Source of the DNA: Umbilicaria muhlenbergii
Taxonomy: Eukaryota > Ascomycota > Lecanoromycetes > Umbilicariales > Umbilicariaceae
Direction: 5' to 3'
DNA length: 64,000 bases
Assembly: GCA_000611775.1 (NCBI GenBank)
Contig: KK106982.1
Span: 3,701,404-3,765,403, forward strand
Position numbers and translations under genes: made by a program. Each line of letters opens with the position of its first letter. Position 1 is the stretch's first letter. Below are positions 10,529 through 20,271 of this stretch, piece by piece. Under the pieces are notes generated by a model. The model was given only the letters and a program-made list of their open reading frames with translations. It was not told the origin of the DNA and made no database searches.

Positions 10529-12052
10529 ATGCGGTTGGTCGCGACGGGGAGATATGTGCGGCTTGTACGAAAGCAATGGTCGGCCAGAAGCATTGGCTGG
10601 GCAAGGAACGCGGTTTCAAGCCCGACGGTGAAGGGACAATGTCGGGCTCAATCCACAAGTACGCAGTGCTTTTCTGAAGCTTCCATTTCAGTGCTGATGA
10701 GTGATGCAGCTACCTCGAATACCGGGTCCCTTGAGATTGATGGCCGTAAATACCATACCGATGAATGGACCAACGCCCCTCCAAACATCCTTTCCGCCGT
10801 CCCGCGCCGCCTCCATCTCCAACCCCATCACCCCATCTCCATCACCCGCCAAATAATAGAATCCCGCTTTCCCGCACCAGTCTACAAACACCACAACACC
10901 TTCTTCCCAGTCGTCACCGTTGGCCAGAACTTCGACTCACTAGGCTTCCCCGCCGACCACCCCGGTCGCAGTCGTACCGACACCTACTACATTAACAAGA
11001 CCACTGTTCTGCGCACCCACACTAGCGCCCACCAAGCGGACACGTTCCGCGCGAACGAGAGCGAGGGATATACCATCAGTGCAGACGTATACCGGCGCGA
11101 TGCCATCGACCGAAGCCACTACCCCATATTCCACCAAATGGAAGGCGCCCGGATGTGGGACCGACGAAAAGTACCCGGCGGCAACATCGCAAAAGCAATA
11201 AGCTCAGACACCGCCAAACTCCCTTCCCACTCCCTCGAAGTATCCGACCCAAACCCCACCATCCACCCCGACCGCAACCCCCTCCAGTCACCCCACCACA
11301 CCGCCGAAGAAGTCGAAGCCATCGCCGCCCACCTCAAACGCTCCCTCGAAGGCGTCGTCGTCGAGATCTTCTCCCGAGCCCGCCAAGCCGCCGCCGGAGA
11401 CACGACCGCCGACGCCGAAGAAGAACCCCTGAAAGTCCGCTGGATCGAGGCTTACTTCCCCTTCACCAGCCCCTCGTGGGAACTCGAAGTCTTCTGGCAG
11501 GGCGACTGGCTCGAGCTGCTCGGCTGCGGCGTCGTCAAACAAGACCTCCTCATCAACGCCGGCGTCCCCGACCAAGTCGGTTGGGCTTTCGGTGTCGGTT
11601 TGGAGAGGGTCGCCATGCTGCTCTTCTCCATCCCGGACATCCGGCTTTTCTGGTCGCAGGACTCGAGGTTTCTGTCCCAGTTCTCGTCGTCCGCGGACCC
11701 GTCGGGGGGCATCAGGCGCTTCATGCCGTTTTCGAAATTCCCGGCTTGTTACAAGGACGTGTCGTTTTGGCTGCGCAGCTCGAGTAGTAGTGCTGGGGGC
11801 GGGTTGAGGAGCAACGCGCAGGATTTCCATGAGAATGACGTCATGGAGGTCGTGAGGGATGTGGGGGGGGATTTGGTGGAGGATGTGAAACTGGTGGATG
11901 ATTTCACGCATCCGAAGACGGGGAGGAAGAGTTTTTGCTATCGGATTAATTATCGCAGTTTGGAGCGGACGTTGAGGAATGAGGAGGCGAATGAGTTGCA
12001 TCAGACTATACGGGAACGGTTGGTGGAGAAGTTGGGGGTGGAGCTGAGGTAG
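10529..12052 (+). CDS. MSF1: Mitochondrial phenylalanyl-tRNA synthetase
   Basis: A single exon of 507 aa starts at the ATG at 10529. The longer open frame has no upstream ATG. The first 45 residues are Arg-rich and almost free of acidic residues, as expected of a mitochondrial presequence. The class II catalytic core follows, with NTFFPVVTVGQNFDSLGFP, RTHTSAHQADTF (motif 2 region) and HYPIFHQMEGARMW. Later VDLLINAGVPDQVGWAFGVG-type motif 3 sequence (GWAFGVGLERVAMLLF) is present. The C-terminal FDX-ACB anticodon-binding domain begins near FMPFSKFPACYKDVSFW. It charges mitochondrial tRNA-Phe as a monomer. The coding strand is strongly C-rich to about 11,550 and G-rich afterwards. It converges with the GrpE gene. 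Confidence 0.95.
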   Translation: MRLVATGRYVRLVRKQWSARSIGWARNAVSSPTVKGQCRAQSTSTQCFSEASISVLMSDAATSNTGSLEIDGRKYHTDEWTNAPPNILSAVPRRLHLQPHHPISITRQIIESRFPAPVYKHHNTFFPVVTVGQNFDSLGFPADHPGRSRTDTYYINKTTVLRTHTSAHQADTFRANESEGYTISADVYRRDAIDRSHYPIFHQMEGARMWDRRKVPGGNIAKAISSDTAKLPSHSLEVSDPNPTIHPDRNPLQSPHHTAEEVEAIAAHLKRSLEGVVVEIFSRARQAAAGDTTADAEEEPLKVRWIEAYFPFTSPSWELEVFWQGDWLELLGCGVVKQDLLINAGVPDQVGWAFGVGLERVAMLLFSIPDIRLFWSQDSRFLSQFSSSADPSGGIRRFMPFSKFPACYKDVSFWLRSSSSSAGGGLRSNAQDFHENDVMEVVRDVGGDLVEDVKLVDDFTHPKTGRKSFCYRINYRSLERTLRNEEANELHQTIRERLVEKLGVELR

Positions 12053-12326
12053 GACTTCGCCGTAAGGGTCGAAAAAGCTTCTGAGAGATATACTTGAGAT
12101 GTAGTAGAGATAAAGCACTCAACTCATTGGCTGGAGAATTGATATATTTCATCGTGCCGCGCTCCGGAATATTATCTACAACCGTTTCCCGTCATGCCCG
12201 TAAATGCAACCGATAGAGTGGAGCCGAAAGTATACAGAGAGGGTAATGAGAGCTCCCCCTCAAGCCCCTAACCAGAAGTGATCATACAACCGCAGAGAAT
12301 CCATTCTACTCGCGCAGCAGCGTGCC

Positions 12327-13221
12327 TCACGAATTCTTCACCACCCCCACCTTAGCCGCCTATATTCGCCACAACGTCAGCAAATATGATCTCCTCTCCA
12401 CTTTTTCGCAAGAAAAGCAAGGCACCACTCACCCGTATAACCCGCCCATTCAACAAAAACCCCTTCTGCTGCGTATGAAACGCCGTCCCATCCTCCTTCC
12501 CCTCCACCTTCGTCATAAACGTCGCCTCATGCAAATTCGGATCGAACTTCTCCCCCTTCTCACTCGGATCGAATCTTTCCAATCCGTGTTTCTTGAGGGT
12601 CTGCATCAGGATCTGCTCGGTCATTTTGAGTCCTTCGTAGAGGTTGATGAGATCTTTGTTGTTTTCGTTGTCGGATTGGGCGCTTAATTGCTCGGTGGGG
12701 ACGGTCGAGAGGGCTCGGTCGAGGTTGTCGATGCTTTCGACCAGGTCCCGCGCGAAGCGCGAGATGGCGAAGTCTTTGGCGGATTGGATTTCGCGCTTTG
12801 TGCGGTCTTGGAGGTTGCGGAAGTCGGCGACGGAGCGGAGGTATTTGTCCTGTTGGTGGGCGGAGGGAGTTAGTGGGGGATGTTTAGGGGAGGGGGAGGC
12901 ATTCGGATGGGATGGGATGGGATGGGGTGGCGGACGGACCTTGAGGTCTATGACTTCGGCTTTTTTGGCCTCGAGTTCCTTTTTGACGGGGTCTTCTTCT
13001 TTTGCTTCACTGGGAGTTTCTTCGCTGGCGGGTGTTTCGCCTTCTGTGCTGGCTTTCGCCTCTGCGGTTGTGGAGTAGCATCGTGGGTATAGTTGCTGCC
13101 GTGATGAGAGAGCGGGTATTCGGGGTGCGGGGAAGAAAGGTCGGGATACCGAGGACACGGGGAGTTTTTGTAATCGTGAGCTTGATGCTCGGATTTGTCG
13201 GAGGAGAGATCGCTGGATCAT
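12327..13221 (-). CDS. MGE1: Mitochondrial GrpE (mtHsp70 nucleotide-exchange factor)
   Basis: There are three exons, 13221-12940, 12849-12433 and 12359-12327, giving 243 aa. Mge1 releases ADP from matrix mtHsp70 during protein import and folding. The N-terminus (MIQRSLLRQIRASSSRLQK) is a basic presequence, followed by a Glu/Lys-rich linker. The GrpE core shows DKYLRSVADFRNLQDRTKRE, then FDPNLHEATF and QKGFLLNGRVIR. The last exon supplies the family ending AAKVGVVKNS. The first intron has a non-consensus GTCCGT donor, is exactly 90 nt and has no stop, so retention would add 30 Pro/Ser/His-rich residues without a frame change. Splicing is inferred because family members run straight from the linker into DKYLR. 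Confidence 0.93.
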
Positions 13222-13885
13222 ATTGTGCTGGGGGGGTGAGCTCGTGCTGTAGCTTGTGAAAGTACGGATACTGATATCGAAGCTCGAAGGCTAAATTTTT
13301 TGGAGGCGAGCGTCATTGCGCAGGCCTCAAAGTACGCAGCCGCAGGTTGCTTTCAGCATAAGGGCGTTAAAGATGCCCACAACTCAACTCCGACATTTTA
13401 TTCATTCCCATCTTCTGGGGGCCATTGTTGTTACTTTGTTGCTCAGAATCCATTATTACTGAGATACTGAGGGGCTCTCCAACCGAGTGTCTTTCAACTG
13501 TCTCGATGGTGCGCACCTGTGAGTCAAACCATATGGTAGTTTTGGGATGGGAAACATTGAACAGCTCAGTAAGAAGAAGCTATGCTCAGAGATGATGGGA
13601 GGCAATTTGGGAAAGCTCAATGGCTTCTAGGGACTGCGTACTTGGGATTTTCCATGGCGCCCTTCTGCTGTTGAATTATCGAGCGGTCTTCCACTAACAA
13701 TTGCCCTCTACTTGGTCAACGAAAGCGCCTTTACATGCCTCCTTGTTACCAACGTGGCGATATCATTGATGTTATGGCATAATGCATTTTGGTAGCTCAC
13801 GATCCGCGGGTAGTCAATGCCAGATACTTATTGTATACCAAGTTAACTTGCCCGCTTGCTGAGGACACTTTGCAAAAACCCCCGA
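13222..13885. other. Intergenic, GrpE promoter side
   Basis: It holds the upstream region of the GrpE gene and probably the 3' UTR of the Gly/Arg-rich ORF. No gene is recognised. Confidence 0.4.
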
Positions 13886-14698
13886 CTACCACGACTCTTC
13901 CCCACTGTCTGGAAAAGCGCCTCCACCACCGTACACCTCATGACTGCGTTGCTGACGACCCCCAAAGCCCGGACGACCACGGGGAGGGCTGCTACTCCTA
14001 TATCGTCCCCCAAGCCCAGCCCCAGCCCCTCCGCCGTAGCCATGGCTTTCTCCGAACCTTCCTCCGCTCCCAAGCCGAGGCCCAGGATCCTCTTCACGAC
14101 GCCCGCCACGTCTTCTGCCGTCCTGAGTCATCCCTGTAAGGCGTCCACCTGCCTGCTCTCTCAACCTTCCTCCCTGCGCTCGCATTCCTATCATTCGTCC
14201 CTGCCCTCCATATCGTTCCCCTAGTCCTCCCATACCCGGCGCCACACCGCCGTAACCGCCGCGCCTCCCACCCATCGGCCCCGGGCTCCCGTCCCGCGAA
14301 TCGTATCCGCCGCCATAACCCCCCGATCCAGCAGAGCCCATTGCCCTGTCCGGCTCCGAATCGGAAGAACCGCGGCAAGGATACTCCCGCGGCGCGCCAG
14401 GGATAGGTCGCCCGTCCGGCCCTGCTGAGGTCCAGTAACCTCCCATGCGGCGACCGTTTTCCCGGTACTCACGGACCCAGTGACGATCTACTCCATTGGG
14501 AATATCGGCACCCCATATTGGATGTGAGCCCGAATCGTCGGAGCGGGAATCGTAGCCATTGCTACCGGAGTCGCTGCCGGAGTAGTATTGGGGTGGACTA
14601 CTTTGCCGTCCTCGCAGTCCTTCTCCCATGCCGCCGGGGGAGTTGCGGCGGCCACGGCGGCGGTTTCCACCAGGAGGCGGTCTTGGAATACCGTACAT
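13886..14698 (-). CDS. Gly/Arg/Ser-rich low-complexity protein
   Basis: An uninterrupted 270-aa ORF starts at an ATG at 14698. It is very rich in Gly, Arg, Ser and Pro, with repeated GGYGG, GRRGGYGG and RGR-type patches. A less biased stretch (HWVREYRENGRRMGGYW) lies near residues 72-88. There is no folded domain, signal peptide or membrane segment. RGG-like composition is common in RNA-binding proteins, but I see no RRM, KH or zinc motif, so that is only a hint. The long uninterrupted frame and ordinary ATG support a gene, while the composition weakens that argument. Function unknown. Confidence 0.5.
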   Translation of the reverse strand: MYGIPRPPPGGNRRRGRRNSPGGMGEGLRGRQSSPPQYYSGSDSGSNGYDSRSDDSGSHPIWGADIPNGVDRHWVREYRENGRRMGGYWTSAGPDGRPIPGAPREYPCRGSSDSEPDRAMGSAGSGGYGGGYDSRDGSPGPMGGRRGGYGGVAPGMGGLGERYGGQGRMIGMRAQGGRLREQAGGRLTGMTQDGRRRGGRREEDPGPRLGSGGRFGESHGYGGGAGAGLGGRYRSSSPPRGRPGFGGRQQRSHEVYGGGGAFPDSGEESW

Positions 14699-15352
14699 GT
14701 CTGCTGTGTTTTAGGTGTCAAGGATGTTAAGGGTATGTTGTTGGTAGGTATATGATGGAGAAGGTAGGTAGATGGAGAGTTTAGTGTGGGTAGGTGCTGT
14801 CTTGATGTTCGACGGTGAAAGCTATGATGATCTGGGAAGAAGAACTCTTGGATGGTGATTTTGAGTATCAGAGATAGTGAGGAAGAAGAACAAGAGGGAA
14901 GGAAGGTCGTGTGGAGAAGTAAAGGCTTTAAGTACCTTTGCGTGTCGATCACGGCTTGCGGCATTCACCTGCTGAGGAGTCATACCTTACGTGAACTGAA
15001 CAACACCGACTATGTGAAAGTGCTTGGTAGGAGTCATGCGATGATCATTCATCGCTCGATATACATCTGAGTGATAGCGAGTGGAGAAAGATCGATGAAT
15101 ATAGACATGTGAGAAAATCAATTGGTTAAGTAATGAGAAGAGCAGCTGGACCTAAGCGATATCATGTATAGACCGCAGTCGTGTATAGATGGCGACAGTA
15201 ATATTCTATAACGAGCAGAAGTAGTGTTTTAGGATGAGTAGAAGAAGTAAATTTCGACATAGCATCGAATGCATACCGGCCTCCTAATATACCTCACTTC
15301 ATCCGACCAGTTCTATTTGTTGTCTCCCCATGCGTTGTCACCTACCTTTCCG
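14699..15352. other. Intergenic, upstream of the Gly/Arg-rich ORF
   Basis: Pyrimidine-rich on the minus strand next to the ORF start, as in a fungal 5' UTR. The right part should include the ATE1 3' UTR. No gene is recognised. Confidence 0.4.
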
Positions 15353-17496
15353 TTATTGGTCCCACTTGATACACATCTCCCTTACCAATTCCGGCCCGAT
15401 ACAAGCAGCAAACTCGGCCACAGTTCCCTTGATCGTGTACGGATCCGTCATCTCGCTATCTTCCCACCCGACGAGGTTTTCTAGCTCCGTCACCACCGAA
15501 CCTAGGGCAATCTTCCAACTTCCGAGGTCGATCTTCTCGCGCACATCGTCTGCAGTCATGACGCCTGGCATGTCGATTTCGAAGAGTGAACGGCCATTCT
15601 TCTTGGCGGCGGACTCGTCGGGCTGACCGTTGACGTAGTCATTGGCTTGCTTGAAAGCTTCTGGCCCCATGGCTAGTTCGCTGGAGAAGTTCGACGTCGT
15701 GAGTGCATCCGACTGCAGGAAGGTAGAAGGGGAGTGCTTGGGAATATTGAGGGCCCGTTCGCGGGAGAGGGAAACGTATTTGCGTGCTGATAGGCGGGCT
15801 AAGAGGTCGGCGTCGAGCAGGTCCCAGGCGTAAGTTTCTGGGTCTGGCAGAGATGTCAGTATAACTTGACTTGGCTGTATGGTTATGGAGTCGACGGACC
15901 AAGGACATATGTAGGATGATATGTGGCTTTGTACCGCATTTTAACGCAAAAGTGGATGTAGAAGCCTTTGACTTTCAGCTGAGCGGTTCATTGTAGGTTT
16001 GTTGCGACTGACCCATGTAGTAGAAGCGGTAACCGCCCTCTACGGTCAGAGCAATCTCTTGCAAGGCACTCAGCTTGCCGAAGTTCCAATCATTGACACT
16101 GTGGTGGTATCTGCGATACACGAGAGCATGAACGGGTCATCAAGGTTTGAAAAGCTGTAGGGTTCCTTACATGAGGTAGACTGAGCTGACACAATCTGGT
16201 AACAGATCTAGAACTCCCAGGGCTACAAGACGTCCGTCAAGGCGATAACATTGGTGATATGACCCAAGTCTCTTTCTATCGCCCTCGTCAACATTTTGGA
16301 CACCACGCTTCAAGCCAGAACAGAGAAACCTCCTGAATCCGTTTCTGGTAATCTTAGAAGGAGGCTCGTGATGTACGTTCTTCTGGTAGTTGGCGAAGAG
16401 AGCATATCTGCTTCGGAGTCAACTTTGGCACGATCTGAAGTCATGAAGAGCGCGGACTTTTCCTCTGTAAAGTTGTCCGGCTCCAGTGTGACCTCGAATC
16501 TATGCTCCGGCTCCATGGGTCCTTTTGTAAGAGGAGTTATGGGTCTTTTGACATTCTTATACTCGGCTTCATGGACTGTTTCGCAAAGATCGAAGTGGTT
16601 TCTTCGCCGTTTCTTCTCCCTTCAGATGTCATCACAGGGTCAGCTCCAGGTATGGTTTTTAATATGGAAACAAATGCTATCAAGCTTCGGAGGCCTAATC
16701 AACAGCGGTTCCAGGTGCAAACGTACTGCCGTGTCTTAGGACAGAATATAGCAGCCTGTTGTTTGTAGTCTTGGCCAAGAACATAGTGATTCCATCGGTT
16801 GACAGCCTGTCGTTGGTCCTTTGTCGATTTGAACTCCGAGGCATCCAGTCTAGACAAGGCCACTTAGTAAAGATATCGAAGTGACGATACTTGGGTGCTC
16901 TCCACCATACCTGATGGTATAGTGGGGACAACAGGAATCACGGCAATTTGGTTTGTAGAACTGGGTTCCGGAACTTGAGAAAGTAACACTTGTAAGTCAC
17001 AGTTCTCATTGATGAAGGAAATAGACAAAGGACTCGTTGCAGGTATTACCGGCGCCATCCTCGATTCACTAGAGACTGATAATGAGAAACGTGCACCGAA
17101 GTAGATGATGCCCATGAACATGCACCTGGAGGAATGGACAGAAAGAGGTCAGCCACATAGGAAAGCAAAGGCCCTCTGCACAGCAGTGAGAGTGTGCAAA
17201 GAAAGGGTTTGCCTGCTTTGAGAGGCTAACTGGACGCTTTCTTTGATTTACAATATCCGCAGCGGTTGGAGACTTGATAGCCTGCTCATCCTTAGTCAGC
17301 ATCGTGACACCTTGGTCGCCGCGGATAGCAGTCTTTTCATCTCTATTGTTCGGTCTTGATTGCCGTGGAAAGGAGAAAATGAATGTGAACCAGCCATCTG
17401 GGCACGAGGTGGGCCGACAGGCCGGGAGTGGTTGGGGTACCTACCGAGCGGAGTAAAGTATGAGAGCCGACCTTCTGCTGCAGGGGATAGCTGCAT
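15353..17496 (-). CDS. ATE1: Arginyl-tRNA--protein transferase
   Basis: The product is 472 aa, and yeast Ate1 has 503. Ten exons were assembled: 17496-17445, 17281-17231, 17125-17050, 16973-16911, 16849-16727, 16619-16458, 16407-16171, 16110-16013, 15965-15900 and 15843-15353. ATE1 adds Arg from Arg-tRNA to acidic N-termini and feeds the N-degron pathway. The N-terminal domain carries RCGYC (Cys25, Cys28) and DSCC (Cys74, Cys75), the conserved cysteines of the family. Further blocks are GSYHQCYRLDGRLVALGVLD, DWNFGKLSALQEI, GYRFYYMGFYIHFC with KMRYKATYHPTYVLDPETY. Every exon junction restores the family frame. Introns at 15899 and 16457 begin GTCCGT and GTCCGC, unusual donors. It is divergent from the Nudix gene. 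Confidence 0.94.
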
Positions 17497-19051
17497 GACC
17501 AGCGATCAGTTCGCACGAGAAGGATTGGCGTCTGTCAGGCTCGAATGCTGCCTGCGAGGTTGGTGTGTTTGAATGTGTCGAATTTCTTGGGGTTGGCAGT
17601 ACTTCTTAGTCGTGCCTATTGGATTACCCTGGATGGCCCTGTTGCTTTCCAGGATATCCCGCGCGATAGTGACTGCTTCGTCTCCAGTATCTGGATGGTG
17701 GATCGGCAGAAGGAACATGGGACAGCAGATATATCAGATAGTCGTGCAGCATTTAGCCATCACTCTGGATGCAGATTATGCACCTTCAATCCCCCGTACC
17801 ATAGGCACCGTGCGCAACTGCAGATTTCTGCATCCGCGGCTCAAACAGCACGAGCATCGGACATTTTGGACGGGATCGTGCTCGTCGAGTCGCAGAGTCA
17901 TACCGGTGCTCCATACGGAGGATTGAAACGGCAACAGACCAGCGTGGGGTCGTCGGGCGAGTCAGGGAAAGTTCTCGAGCCTGGACGGCAAACCGGCCTT
18001 TGCGCTCTCAGCACGCTTGTGCATCCAAAGATGGAGCAGGGTGCAGTAGGATGGGGGTTTTTCAGCCAGCCATTCCCTGGATGGCAAAGCGCACAGGAAC
18101 AAGCGGGGCTGTCCCTTTGAACGTTGCTTCTCTCGGTCTTTACGGAATACCTGATTTCATCGCGGACTTGTTCAAGTACTACCGCGGAAAGCGCAAGAGG
18201 CGTATGAACGTCACGATGCATGGCCAGGAGCGACGGTCGCAACGGAGGTGTGGGGGTCCGGTGAGAGAGGTAGGCAGGTAGGGTTCTTTAGCCTCCTTGA
18301 GCAAAAGCTGCAGCAGGAGGAGGCAGAACCACCCTGCTGTGCCAATCATCATGGACGACGCATCCGCCCAGGGCCTCGGACTGAGGCCGAAGAGCCATCG
18401 ACTGGCACGAGGCACACGCGCCGCGCAATGCAGGACGATGTCTGTTGTACCGTACTCCATGCTTCCATCGTGAGATAGTCAAGCCTTGCCACATTGTCCG
18501 TCCCTACGAACACCCGCCGTCGGGAACTTTCTCGAAGTCCCCCTCTTGGCCCACCCAAGCACCTAGGCGTGCTAGGTCGCAGGCAGCACCCCTACCCCGA
18601 CCGGCCCGTCTCCACCCAGACTAGGCCAGCCCATACCCGAAAAGCATCCCACAATTTCTTTGACAAGCATAATGGCTCCTCCCGTCACCGCGACTAGGCC
18701 GCCTGACTTTTGGGATATAACTATGTCCACCGCCGCCGTTCCAATCCTTCCGACTAGGACTATCCTCCTTCCTCAGCCCCGTCCACCACGGGACTGAAGG
18801 AAGTCTGCTACTTTCCGCACCCTGGCGGAAAACCGTCCTGATAAGCTTTGCTGAAATTGGCCCTCCGAACCTGAGACCTCTACCTTGAGACCGATTAGAT
18901 ATTCGTGCATTGACCGCGCACGTTTCATACCCTGCGAATCGCGGGAGAAAGACTCTGTTGAGCGTTCCGACAGGGCGCCTTGGCTCGTACAAGAAAACCT
19001 CCAGGGATTTCGCCAATCCAGCTCTAGCCAGACTCTCCCAAACGGCGCAAC
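17497..19051. promoter_or_regulatory. 1.55-kb divergent region, ATE1 / Nudix gene
   Basis: It holds both upstream regions. An open frame at about 17545-18120 (+) has no ATG start that makes sense and no recognisable domain, so I do not call it a gene. Confidence 0.4.
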
Positions 19052-19656
19052 ATGGCGCAAAACCCATCGATGGAAGCTCGAACAGGACGAGGCAACCAAC
19101 GTAAGTCTCAATGCCGACGAGAGTGTTTCGAACCTCATCAAGCCCTCATTTCCCATTCCGCACCTCTCGATCCCGCGTCCCCCACCCTCCCACAGAAACT
19201 AACACCCCCTCCCCCGATGCAGGCTACGGCCCCCTCGGCGAACGCCTCGTCGCCGGCGTCGTCGCCCTCTCCCCCACCAAAACCCAAGTCCTCCTCATCC
19301 AAGCCACCAAGCGCACGACCTGGGTGCTCCCCAAAGGCGGCTGGGAGCTGGACGAGCCCACCCCCTCCGTCGCCGCCTGCCGCGAAGCGTGGGAGGAAGC
19401 AGGCGTCATCTGCACCGTGGTGCGGGACCTGGGGAAAATCACCGAGATGAAGGCCGAGACGGGGCAGCAGGCGGGCGGGGGGGGACCGAAAGCCGAGTAT
19501 ATGTTCTTTGAGGTCGTCGTGGAGCGCGAGGAGAGGGAGTGGCCGGAGATGCATAAGAGGGAGAGGAGGTGGATGGGGTATCAGCAGGCGAGGCAGGCGT
19601 TGCTGGGGCGGCCGGAGTTGATGGAGGCGTTGGAGAGGAGCTCGATCGTTAGGTAG
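19052..19656 (+). CDS. DDP1: Diphosphoinositol polyphosphate / diadenosine polyphosphate Nudix hydrolase
   Basis: There are two exons, 19052-19100 and 19223-19656, giving 160 aa. Family members cleave inositol pyrophosphates and ApnA and also act on polyphosphate. After the 122-nt intron the protein reads RYGPLGERLVAGVVAL, as in yeast Ddp1. The Nudix box starts GGWELDEPTP at residue 55 and ends REAWEEAGV at 70-78, with Glu74 and Glu75 as the metal-binding pair. The preceding TWVLPKGG is the usual lead-in. The protein is short, ends soon after the Nudix fold, and has no targeting signal. It converges with TRP2. Coding-strand bases change from C-rich to G-rich near 19,400. The substrate within the DIPP group cannot be fixed from sequence. 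Confidence 0.9.
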
Positions 19657-20271
19657 TGAGGGGGGTGGGGCCGGCCCCGAGGGGGAGCTGGGTTTTGCAG
19701 GCCGGGGTGTTGGACTATGCTAGAGCGGAGAGTGGGCGGAGGGTAGAACAGGCGTCGGTGTGCTGGCGGGAACTTCTGATGTCGGGGAGGGGAATTGTGA
19801 CTGTTTGTATGGGGGTTGGTATGTAGATGAGACGGCGCTCGTCGGTCGGTATTCGCGCGGCTAGATCTGGGGCTTGGGGATTTTTGTGCGAGAGAAAAAT
19901 GCATTGGCTACGTTACTTCCACTTTCAGTTCATATCACCACTGGTATTGTTTAAGGCAGTTCGGGCGATTTGTTGTGCGGCATGCCACGGCAATGGGGTT
20001 TGTCTGGACAAGAATATCACTATCCAGTCTCCGCTCCTCTCTGTTGACCCGGTTTCCTGTCAAGCCACAACGGCTACACGGCCATAAGGAACGACAACCA
20101 AAGCAACACTGTCCCATACACGGCCTACGCTGCTGCCTCTTATACTGAGTGCACGCCAATGGTGGGGATAGGGGACCACGCCAGCCGTTTCACATTCAAT
20201 CGTTCGAGTTACAATGGACACTAGCGAGCTAAAGACTTGAGGCAGGCAGACCGACTTCATATATATTACAC
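19657..20271. other. Convergent intergenic, Nudix gene / TRP2
   Basis: 3' flanks of two convergent genes. No gene or clear repeat is seen. Confidence 0.4.

Noticed and set aside
11288-12118. 276-codon minus-strand frame over PheRS
   Set aside because: Same artefact: antisense of a well-supported gene, with low-complexity translation.
17545-18120. 191-codon plus-strand frame between ATE1 and the Nudix gene
   Set aside because: It begins at a non-ATG codon, has no domain or signal, and no supporting splice pattern.
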